From Verrucomicrobiota bacterium (GTDB lineage: Bacteria; Verrucomicrobiota; Kiritimatiellia; JAAZAB01): DNA of 5,982 nucleotides. The position numbers and the translations under genes were made by a program. The notes beneath the pieces were generated by a model. That model did no database searches. It saw only the letters and a list, made by a program, of their open reading frames with translations, and was not told the DNA's origin. The DNA is taken from NCBI GenBank assembly GCA_018896395.1, contig JAHIMN010000172.1, positions 1 through 5,982 on the forward strand, given 5' to 3'. Numbering within the stretch: the first letter of the stretch is position 1; each line of letters begins with the position of its first letter. Of this stretch, positions 1-5,007 are shown one piece after another.

Positions 1-10
1 ATTCTTTATT

Positions 11-1606
11 CTACATTCTGCATTTTTTCCGGCGCGCGGCCTGCTCGTCCTTAAAGAGCTTGTATTCCACACTGTCCACCAGGGCCTCCCAGGACGCTTC
101 GATAATATTTTCGGAAACGCCCACCGTGCTCCAGCTATCCTTGCCGTCGCTGGACTCGATGATCACCCGCGTCTTGGCGGCCGTCGCCTCCTTGGGATCA
201 AGGATACGTACACTGAAATCGGTGAGCGCCACCTTGGCGATCGCCGGGTAGAACCGCGTCAGGGCCCGGCGCAGGGCGTTATCCAGGGCATTGACGGGTC
301 CATCGCCCTCACCGGCGGTATGTTCAATCTCGTTGCCGACTTTCACCTTGATGGTCGCTTCCGACAGGCAGGGTTCGTGCTTGCCACGTTTTTCGACGAT
401 CACGCGATAGCCTTCCAGATCAAAGAAGGCCTTGTGTCGCTTCAAGACTTTCTGGATCAGGATCTTGAAAGAGGCGTCCGCCGACTCAAATTGGTAGCCC
501 TTCTTTTCCAATTGTTCCAGATGGTTGAGCACATCCCGGATTTCCGGAGAGGATTTGCTCATGTCCTCGCCCATTTCGATGGCCTTGAGCAGAATATTAC
601 TGCCGCCCGAAAGTTCCGAAATCAGGATGCGGCGCTCGTTGCCCACGGTTTCCGGCGGAACGTGCTCAAAACTGCGGGGATTCTTTTCCACCGCATTGAC
701 GTGCATGCCCGCCTTATGGGCAAACGCGCTTTCTCCCACGTAGGCGGCCTGGCGGGCATGGAGCGTGTTCAGCACATCGTCCACGAACCGCGATAGATCC
801 ATCAAGCCGTCCAGGTTCTGCTTACAGCGGCAGGCGCATCCCAACTTCAGCACTACTGCAGGGATAATCGCGCACAGGTTGGCGTTGCCACAACGCTCAC
901 CGTAGCCGTTGATCGTGCCCTGCACCTGGATGGCGCCGACCCGCACTGCCTCGATGGAATTGGCGACCGCCAGCTCGGCATCGTTGTGACAGTGAATACC
1001 CACCCTCATCGCCACGGCCGCGACCACGGCGCGGGTAATATCGGCGATTTCATGCGGCAGACAGCCCCCGCGGGTATCGCACAGTACCAGGCAATCCGCG
1101 CCGGCCTCCAGGGCCGATCGCAGAGTGGCCATCGCATAAGTCGGACTGTCTTTATAGCCGTCAAAGAAATGCTCGGCATCGTAAATCACCTCGCGGCCGC
1201 GCTGTTTTAGATAGGCCACCGTGTCCCGGATCATGGCCAGGTTTTCGTTCTCGGTTGTCCGCAGAACATCGTTCACATGCAGGCGCCAGGCCTTCCCGAA
1301 GATGGTGACAACGGATGTCTGCGCCTCGATCATTTTCATAATGCCCTGGTCCTCGCCCACCGGCGTGCGGGCGTGGCGCGTACTGCCAAAGGCCGCAATG
1401 CGAGCGTGCTTCAATTTCTTCACCCGGATTTCCCGGAAGAACTCCATGTCCTTCGGGTTGGACGCGGCAAATCCGCCCTCGATATAATCAACGCCGAACT
1501 CATCCAGCCGCAGGGCCACACGGATTTTACCGGCAACGGAAAGTGAAACACCTTCCCCCTGCATGCCGTCACGCAGGGTCGTATCATAGATTTGGACGTT
1601 CTTCAT
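11..1606 (-). CDS. cimA: Citramalate synthase (LeuA/HMG-CoA-lyase-like family)
   Basis: This 531-residue protein is predicted to condense acetyl-CoA with pyruvate to (R)-citramalate, the first step of the threonine-independent route to isoleucine. Seen in the sequence: the N-terminal DTTLRDG motif (residues 8-14) of the DRE-TIM metallolyase barrel, the metal-binding HCHND (205-209), the GYGERCGNANL loop (234-244), and HKAGMH (297-302). A C-terminal LeuA-type allosteric domain (about 370-531) contains GDGPVNALDNALRRAL, and SWEALVDSVEYKL lies near the end. About 530 residues fits the long CimA type (TIGR00977-like) rather than 2-isopropylmalate synthase. The start is well fixed: AGGAGGG at 1614-1620 lies 7 nt before the ATG, in the 16-nt gap after lysC, so the two are almost certainly co-transcribed. 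An unusual CACRC cluster occurs at 257-261. Homocitrate synthase or LeuA are less likely alternatives. It ends 10 bases from the window edge. Confidence 0.93.
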   Translation of the reverse strand: MKNVQIYDTTLRDGMQGEGVSLSVAGKIRVALRLDEFGVDYIEGGFAASNPKDMEFFREIRVKKLKHARIAAFGSTRHARTPVGEDQGIMKMIEAQTSVVTIFGKAWRLHVNDVLRTTENENLAMIRDTVAYLKQRGREVIYDAEHFFDGYKDSPTYAMATLRSALEAGADCLVLCDTRGGCLPHEIADITRAVVAAVAMRVGIHCHNDAELAVANSIEAVRVGAIQVQGTINGYGERCGNANLCAIIPAVVLKLGCACRCKQNLDGLMDLSRFVDDVLNTLHARQAAYVGESAFAHKAGMHVNAVEKNPRSFEHVPPETVGNERRILISELSGGSNILLKAIEMGEDMSKSSPEIRDVLNHLEQLEKKGYQFESADASFKILIQKVLKRHKAFFDLEGYRVIVEKRGKHEPCLSEATIKVKVGNEIEHTAGEGDGPVNALDNALRRALTRFYPAIAKVALTDFSVRILDPKEATAAKTRVIIESSDGKDSWSTVGVSENIIEASWEALVDSVEYKLFKDEQAARRKKCRM

Positions 1607-1613
1607 TTCTCAG

Positions 1614-1620
1614 CCCTCCT
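1614..1620 (-). promoter_or_regulatory. Strong Shine-Dalgarno of cimA
   Basis: The minus strand reads AGGAGGG, 7 nt before the cimA ATG at 1606. It lies wholly within the 16-nt gap after the lysC stop (TGA, 1625-1623). It fixes the cimA start and supports coupled translation. Confidence 0.85.
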
Positions 1621-1622
1621 GA

Positions 1623-2150
1623 TCATTTCCGCCGGACTTTGGCCTTGGCCGCCGACTTGCCCCGCGCAACGCGGGACTTGTCCAATCGAAACGCCTTGTG
1701 CAGGGCAATCATGGCCTTATCGGCCAGCGCTTTGCGGACGATCACCGAGATTTTGATCTCGGAGGTCGAAATCATAAGAATATTGATGCCCTGTTCGGCC
1801 AGCGTCTTGAACATCTGGAAGGCAACGCCCGAATGGCCGCGCATGCCTACCCCCACGATGCTGACCTTGGCAATATCCGTATCCACGTTCACGGCATGCA
1901 CTCCCACGCTTTTGGCCGCGATTTGCATCACGCGCCGCGTCCTGGCCAGATCCTCCTCGGGCACAGTGAACGAAATATCCGTCATTCCCTGGGCGCTGAT
2001 GTTCTGAACGATCATGTCTATGTTTATGTTGGCGCCGGCCAAATCCTTGAACAGCCGCGCCGCCACGCCCGGATGATCGGGCACGCCCGCCAGGGTGATT
2101 TTGATCTCGTCTTTATCCGCCGAAACGCCTCGGACAATGATATCTTCCAT
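1623..2150 (-). CDS. Possible internal-start beta subunit of aspartate kinase
   Basis: Codon 247 of lysC is an ATG (2150-2148) preceded by GAAGAGG (2165-2159) with an 8-nt gap, a plausible ribosome-binding site. A product from here would be 175 residues, MEDIIVRG onward, holding only the two ACT domains. In the alpha2beta2 aspartate kinases of Bacillus subtilis, Corynebacterium glutamicum and Thermus, the beta subunit is made from an in-frame internal start at almost the same place, around residue 246-250 (established knowledge, from memory). The sequence shows the start and site; actual use is inferred. Confidence 0.45.
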   Translation of the reverse strand: MEDIIVRGVSADKDEIKITLAGVPDHPGVAARLFKDLAGANINIDMIVQNISAQGMTDISFTVPEEDLARTRRVMQIAAKSVGVHAVNVDTDIAKVSIVGVGMRGHSGVAFQMFKTLAEQGINILMISTSEIKISVIVRKALADKAMIALHKAFRLDKSRVARGKSAAKAKVRRK

Positions 2151-2888
2151 ACTCTTGACCTCTTCTTTTACGATGGTTCCCGGCGCCTTGGAAAAACTGG
2201 ACAACACTTCCAGTTCCACGCCGTATTTCTTGGCAAACTCGACCGAACGCGACACAAGCACCTTGGCGCCCAGACTGGCCAGTTCGAGCATCTCATCATA
2301 CGCGATTTCGTCCAACTTGCAGGCCTTTTTGACGATACGCGGATCAGCCGAATAGACACCCTCGACGTCGGTAAAAATCTGGCACCGGTCGGCCTTCAAC
2401 GCGGCGGCCAAAGCCACCGCAGTGGTATCGGAACCGCCCCGCCCTAACGTCGCAATATCGTGCTTCGGCGTCTGTCCCTGGAATCCGGCCACGATCACGA
2501 TTTGACCGGCCTTCAGATGCTTCCAGACCCGCCGGGGATTAATCCCCATGATCTTGGCCTTGCGATGCATGGCATCGGTAAAAATCCCGGCCTGGGGACC
2601 AGTCAGTGAAACCGCTTCCGCCCCCATGGCATGCAGGGCCATCGCCAGCATGGCCACGGATACCTGCTCGCCCGTGGACATGAGCATGTCCATTTCCCGA
2701 TCGCTGGGCATAGCGGTGATCTGATGCGCCAACTTGATCAGATCATCCGTGGTATCCCCCATCGCACTGACAATCACCACGACCTGGTGCCCGCCTTGGT
2801 GGGTTTCCAGAACCCGGGAAGCTACGCGCCGGATACAGGCCGCGTCCGCCACCGAACTGCCGCCAAATTTCTGCACGATCAATCCCAT
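1623..2888 (-). CDS. lysC: Aspartate kinase, monofunctional, with two ACT domains
   Basis: The enzyme phosphorylates aspartate with ATP to 4-aspartyl phosphate, the committed step towards lysine, threonine, methionine and diaminopimelate. From the ATG at 2888 it is 421 residues, the usual length for this class. Visible features are KFGGSSV (residues 7-13), STGEQ (71-75), GRGGSDTT (149-156) and TDVEGVYSADPR (173-184) of the kinase domain. Two ACT domains follow (about 264-330 and 341-405), with effector-site-like QNIS (296-299) and TSEIKIS (375-381). The frame can be extended to a TTG at 2927. I prefer the ATG because AGGAG lies 6 nt before it and the extension runs into an inserted element. 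An in-frame Met247 has its own ribosome-binding site and may give a separate regulatory subunit. The last ~17 residues are a lysine/arginine-rich tail. Feedback control by lysine and/or threonine is expected from the ACT domains but cannot be specified. Confidence 0.95.
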   Translation of the reverse strand: MGLIVQKFGGSSVADAACIRRVASRVLETHQGGHQVVVIVSAMGDTTDDLIKLAHQITAMPSDREMDMLMSTGEQVSVAMLAMALHAMGAEAVSLTGPQAGIFTDAMHRKAKIMGINPRRVWKHLKAGQIVIVAGFQGQTPKHDIATLGRGGSDTTAVALAAALKADRCQIFTDVEGVYSADPRIVKKACKLDEIAYDEMLELASLGAKVLVSRSVEFAKKYGVELEVLSSFSKAPGTIVKEEVKSMEDIIVRGVSADKDEIKITLAGVPDHPGVAARLFKDLAGANINIDMIVQNISAQGMTDISFTVPEEDLARTRRVMQIAAKSVGVHAVNVDTDIAKVSIVGVGMRGHSGVAFQMFKTLAEQGINILMISTSEIKISVIVRKALADKAMIALHKAFRLDKSRVARGKSAAKAKVRRK

Positions 2889-2901
2889 ACTTGACTCCTG
2901 A
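2889..2901 (-). promoter_or_regulatory. Shine-Dalgarno deciding the lysC start
   Basis: The minus strand reads CAGGAGTCAAGT directly before ATG at 2888, putting AGGAG 6 nt upstream. This favours the ATG over the upstream TTG at 2927, which has no such site and lies just inside the terminal repeat of the inserted element. Confidence 0.8.
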
Positions 2902-2915
2902 AGTTGTTTAATGCT

Positions 2916-2923
2916 TAAAAATC
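2916..2923. repeat. Target-site duplication of element A, left copy
   Basis: TAAAAATC, identical to 3187-3194, abuts the left inverted repeat of element A. It lies 27 nt before the lysC ATG and is the displaced copy of the hom 3' end. Confidence 0.82.
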
Positions 2924-2933
2924 GCAACTACTC

Positions 2934-3001
2934 ACCACGCGCGGCGCGTGGCTGGCCACGGACTTGTCACGCCAAAGGCATGATTACACGGATAGCACGG
3001 A
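2934..3001 (+). repeat. Palindromic module, copy in element A
   Basis: This 68-nt segment matches 4607-4676: the first 51 bases agree at 49 positions, then two 1-nt gaps occur. It holds CCACGCG-CGG-CGCGTGG (7-bp arms, 2935-2951), then GTGGCTGGCCAC, then TCACGCC-AAA-GGCATGA with one G/T pair. It ends in ACACGGATAGCACGGA. It can form a chain of short hairpins on either strand and has no coding signal. Confidence 0.8.
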
Positions 3002-3033
3002 CCTGCCCGCAGTGCTACAGCGTTGCAGGCGGG
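3002..3033. repeat. Hairpin-forming sequence inside element A
   Basis: Two 15-nt arms (3002-3016 and 3019-3033) face each other across a 2-nt gap. Eleven of 15 positions pair by Watson-Crick rules and the other four are transitions that could form wobble pairs on one strand or the other. No T-tract follows, so it is not a convincing terminator. Confidence 0.6.
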
Positions 3034-3099
3034 TACTTCTGATTCTGATAAAATTCAAAGTACAGAGGACATGTGAGTGGATTTTCTTTCCCTTATCAG

Positions 3100-3123
3100 T
3101 CCCGACCTCCCGGAGAGTCGGGA
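3100..3123. repeat. Short hairpin TCCCGAC...GTCGGGA inside element A
   Basis: Perfect 7-bp arms (3100-3106 and 3117-3123) enclose CTCCCGGAGA, which is itself partly self-complementary. It directly precedes the ATCCGTG motifs of the element arm. No T-tract follows on either strand. Confidence 0.55.
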
Positions 3124-3185
3124 TCCGTGATATCCGTGGTAAATTTTTCGTTTGGCATGAGCAAGACCTGCTGCCTGAGTAATTA

Positions 3186-4481
3186 CTAAAAATCCTCAAT
3201 CCGGAACCGGACGGTTTTGGCGCCCACCACCGGCAGAGTATCCAATTCGTCCAGGGCCGCCCGGAACGCTTTTTCCTTGCCATGATGCGTGATGATGACG
3301 ACCGGAACCTGCCGGCCCGCAATATTTTCCTTCTGCAGGATCGAGGCGATGCTGATGCTGTGCCGCCCCAAGACCGCCGCAATCTGGCCGAATACACCAG
3401 GCTTGTCCAAGAGGGTCAGGCGCAGATAATACCGGACATCGGACTCCCCAACCGCCTTCACTTTGCCATGGGGGTTATAGTTGACGAACCCCGGCGCGCG
3501 CCGCGCGGCATGGAAGACCAGATTGCGCGCCGCATCCACCACATCGCTCAGAATTGCGCTGGCGGTCGGATCGCGCCCCGCCCCCTTGCCGTAACAGAGG
3601 ACATCGCCGACCTCGTCGCCCTCGATCAGCACGGCATTGAACACGCCGCTCACGGAGGCCATGATGTGTTCCATGGGCACAAGCGTCGGACACACACGCA
3701 CGGCCACGTCGCCGTTCTCCTGCTCGATGACCGCCAGCATCTTGATACGGTACCCCAACTCCAGGGCATAGCGCAGATCCAACGCGTCCAAACCCCGGAT
3801 CCCCTCCACGGCCACTTCCCGCATGGGCACGTTAAAACCGTACGCCAGTGAAGCCAGTATGACCGCCTTGTGCGCGGTATCAATACCATCAACATCCAGG
3901 GCGGGGTCCGCCTCGGCAAAGCCCGCTTTCTTGGCCTCCTTCAGGGCTGTCGCGAATGACATCCGGTTTTGCTCCATGCGCGTCAAGATGTAGTTGCAGG
4001 TGCCGTTCAAAATACCGTAAATACTTTGAATGTGATTGGACACCAGGCCCTCGCGCAGGGAGCGGATCAACGGAATGCCCCCACCCACGCTGGCCTCAAA
4101 AAAAATATCCGTCCGGTTCGCTTCCGCCAACTTGAACAACTCGGCACCGTGCTCGGCCAGGAGCGCCTTGTTGGCGGTCACCACCGGCTTGCCTCGCTGA
4201 AGGGCCTGGGTAATCAGATTCCGCGCCGCATTCAGACCGCCGATGAGCTCAATGACTATGTCAACCTCAGGACTGGCGACAACGGACTCGGCATCGCTGT
4301 TCAAGACCCCGGGCGGCACGCTGACGCCGCGGTCGCGTTCGACATCAATATCGGCGATGCGCCGCAGTTCGAGCTTGAGCCCCGTCCGGTTTTCGAGCAG
4401 GCCCTGGTTTTTACGAAGCCCCATGACCACACCAACGCCCACCGTGCCGAATCCCAGCAGACCTATACCCACGGTTTTCAT
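3186..4481 (-). CDS. hom: Homoserine dehydrogenase with C-terminal ACT domain
   Basis: The enzyme reduces aspartate semialdehyde to homoserine with NAD(P)H, the branch towards threonine and methionine. The 431-residue protein has the nucleotide-binding GFGTVG (residues 10-15), TANKALLA (102-109) and NGTCNYILT (159-167). The family signature follows at about 187-209, with E190, D201 and K205; their spacing, together with K105, fits catalytic residues known from yeast homoserine dehydrogenase (K117, E208, D219, K223, from memory). An ACT domain fills about 352-425 (LTLLDKPGVFGQIAAV), suggesting threonine feedback. The ATG is secure because an in-frame TGA lies immediately before it; the ribosome-binding site is only a weak purine stretch (AGAAAG). 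It leads the hom-lysC-cimA set but is now separated from lysC by an inserted element whose end supplies the last base of its TAG stop. Confidence 0.96.
   Translation of the reverse strand: MKTVGIGLLGFGTVGVGVVMGLRKNQGLLENRTGLKLELRRIADIDVERDRGVSVPPGVLNSDAESVVASPEVDIVIELIGGLNAARNLITQALQRGKPVVTANKALLAEHGAELFKLAEANRTDIFFEASVGGGIPLIRSLREGLVSNHIQSIYGILNGTCNYILTRMEQNRMSFATALKEAKKAGFAEADPALDVDGIDTAHKAVILASLAYGFNVPMREVAVEGIRGLDALDLRYALELGYRIKMLAVIEQENGDVAVRVCPTLVPMEHIMASVSGVFNAVLIEGDEVGDVLCYGKGAGRDPTASAILSDVVDAARNLVFHAARRAPGFVNYNPHGKVKAVGESDVRYYLRLTLLDKPGVFGQIAAVLGRHSISIASILQKENIAGRQVPVVIITHHGKEKAFRAALDELDTLPVVGAKTVRFRIEDF
3187..3194. repeat. Target-site duplication of element A, right copy
   Basis: TAAAAATC abuts the right inverted repeat. 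On the minus strand it reads GATTTTTA and encodes the last two hom residues (Asp-Phe) plus the first two bases of the stop. The third base (G) of the present TAG comes from the element. Confidence 0.82.
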
Positions 4482-4504
4482 TCAGATTTCTTTCTGGCCG
4501 TTAC

Positions 4505-4524
4505 ATCAGCCGGTAATGGCTGAT
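4505..4524. repeat. Leader hairpin just upstream of hom
   Basis: Perfect 7-bp arms, ATCAGCC (4505-4511) and GGCTGAT (4518-4524), are separated by 6 nt. The hairpin lies about 24 nt before the hom ATG. On the minus strand no T-tract follows, so it does not look like an attenuator; it could affect ribosome access or mRNA stability, but there is no direct evidence. Confidence 0.4.
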
Positions 4525-4606
4525 AAAACGGCATCAAACTCGTTACTACTCAGGTAGTGCCCGTTGCGCATGTCCAAAACCGAACAAACGAAACCAAACA
4601 CTTTTT

Positions 4607-4676
4607 ACCACGCGCGGCGCGTGGCTAGCCACGGACTTGTCACGCCAAAGGCGTGATGAACACGGATAGACACGGA
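4607..4676 (+). repeat. Palindromic module, copy in element B
   Basis: This is the second copy of the module at 2934-3001, with better-kept palindromes: CCACGCG-CGG-CGCGTGG (4608-4624), the perfect 12-bp palindrome GTGGCTAGCCAC (4621-4632) and TCACGCC-AAA-GGCGTGA (4640-4656). The two differences from copy A in the first 51 bases both weaken a palindrome in A, so B looks nearer the family consensus. Confidence 0.8.
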
Positions 4677-4717
4677 TGATTGATGGAGTACAAGCCAAGA
4701 CACAACACGGCTTTCTT

Positions 4718-4743
4718 ATCCGTGCCATCCGTGCCATCCGTGG
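4718..4743. repeat. Tandem ATCCGTGCC repeat in the right arm of element B
   Basis: The 9-bp unit ATCCGTGCC occurs twice (4718-4726, 4727-4735), followed by ATCCGTGG (4736-4743). It is complementary to the CACGGAT motifs at 4661-4677 in the opposite arm, so the element as a whole can fold into a long imperfect hairpin. Confidence 0.7.
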
Positions 4744-4766
4744 TGAGTAGTTACTAAAACCCAATA

Positions 4767-4794
4767 AAAATAGCAGTTCACCCGTGGCTTGCAA
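4767..4794 (-). promoter_or_regulatory. Weak sigma70-like promoter candidate upstream of hom
   Basis: On the minus strand TTGCAA (4794-4789), 16 nt, then TATTTT (4772-4767): each hexamer matches consensus at 4 of 6. It lies just outside element B, between the upstream gene's terminator and hom, where a native operon promoter would be expected. Such matches arise by chance, so this is a candidate only. Confidence 0.2.
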
Positions 4795-4860
4795 GCGAAA
4801 TAACAACCATGTTGTCACTTATGACCGGGCACGCGGGGACGACGGAGGATGGACGACAGA

Positions 4861-4894
4861 CACCGGACACCGGTCACCGGACACCGGACACCAG
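4861..4894. repeat. Heptanucleotide tandem repeat (CACCGGA)
   Basis: Four 7-bp units lie head to tail: CACCGGA, CACCGGT, CACCGGA, CACCGGA, followed by partial CACCAG. The surrounding 4840-4920 is also rich in GGCAGGC and GACGAC-like short repeats. There is no sign of a gene; the tract is simple-sequence DNA prone to slippage. Confidence 0.85.
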
Positions 4895-4943
4895 CCGGCA
4901 GGCACAGACGGCAGGCGACAAGCACATCAGGTTGGGAATCGGT

Positions 4944-4987
4944 AAAAACAAAACAGGCTGGAGCGAAACACGCTCCAGCCTGTTTTG
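4944..4987 (-). terminator. Intrinsic terminator of the repeat-protein gene
   Basis: A perfect 17-bp stem (4949-4965 with 4971-4987) closes a 5-nt loop and, on the minus strand, is followed at once by TTTTT (4948-4944). It starts 20 nt after the TAA stop at 5010-5008. It isolates the hom operon from upstream transcription. The stem ends in four A-T pairs (AAAA/TTTT), so it could also act weakly in the other direction. Confidence 0.9.
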
Positions 4988-5007
4988 CATTGATTATCTG
5001 CTAATCG

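Larger units (their letters stand above)
2924..3186 (-). mobile_element. MITE-like element A, 263 bp, inserted at the hom stop codon
   Basis: Both ends carry an 11-bp inverted repeat: GCAACTACTCA (2924-2934) and, reversed, GTAATTACTCA (3186-3176), 9 of 11 matching. It is flanked by a perfect 8-bp direct repeat, TAAAAATC, exactly at both ends. No transposase gene is present. IS66-family elements are known for ends starting GTAA and 8-bp target duplications, so mobilisation in trans by an IS66-type transposase is the best inference. Internally it holds, on the plus strand, a palindromic module (2934-3001), a 15-bp-arm hairpin (3002-3033), a spacer, another hairpin (3100-3123) and TATCCGTGG (3131-3139). 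Orientation is assigned from the end type: the end beginning GTAATTACTCAGG lies at the right, opposite to element B. It accounts for nearly all of the 297-nt gap between hom and lysC. Confidence 0.82.
4542..4754 (+). mobile_element. MITE-like element B, 213 bp, upstream of hom
   Basis: The 11-bp ends are GTTACTACTCA (4542-4552) and, reversed, GTAACTACTCA (4754-4744), 10 of 11 matching and close to those of element A. The flanking octamers TCAAACTC (4534-4541) and TAAAACCC (4755-4762) agree at 6 of 8 positions, compatible with an old 8-bp duplication. The first 33 nt match the right end of element A, read in reverse, at about two thirds of positions. The last 16 nt, reversed, match element A's left end at 15 of 16. 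So the two copies are the same family in opposite orientation. It contains a palindromic module and a tandem ATCCGTGCC tract. It has no transposase and ends 60 nt from the hom ATG. Confidence 0.7.

Noticed and set aside
1698..2447. A 249-codon open frame on the plus strand
   Set aside because: It lies entirely antisense to lysC, is histidine/aspartate/glycine rich as expected for a shadow frame in GC-rich DNA, and has no recognisable domain.
2889..2927. N-terminal extension of LysC to the TTG at 2927
   Set aside because: The extension begins inside the terminal repeat of the inserted element; the ATG at 2888 has a good Shine-Dalgarno and starts at the family's normal N-terminus.
2889..3185. 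Lysine riboswitch or attenuator before lysC
   Set aside because: The region is explained by the inserted element; I see no conserved riboswitch core and no hairpin followed by a T-tract on the minus strand.
3282..3851. A 189-codon open frame on the plus strand, and another at 3969-4523
   Set aside because: Both are antisense shadows of hom, which has full family motifs on the other strand.
4506..4571. A 21-residue leader peptide before hom (MRNGHYLSSNEFDAVLSAITG)
   Set aside because: Its start and first half lie inside element B, it has a weak ribosome-binding site, and only one Thr and one Ile codon, unlike a thr-type attenuator peptide.
2924..4754. hom carried as cargo of a composite transposon between elements A and B
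   Set aside because: Element A has its own perfect 8-bp duplication, so it inserted by itself; hom fits the original operon with lysC.
4546..4818. A 90-codon minus-strand frame upstream of hom
   Set aside because: It is a translation of element B repeats (CACGGAT/ATCCGTG and palindromes), with no coding signature of its own.
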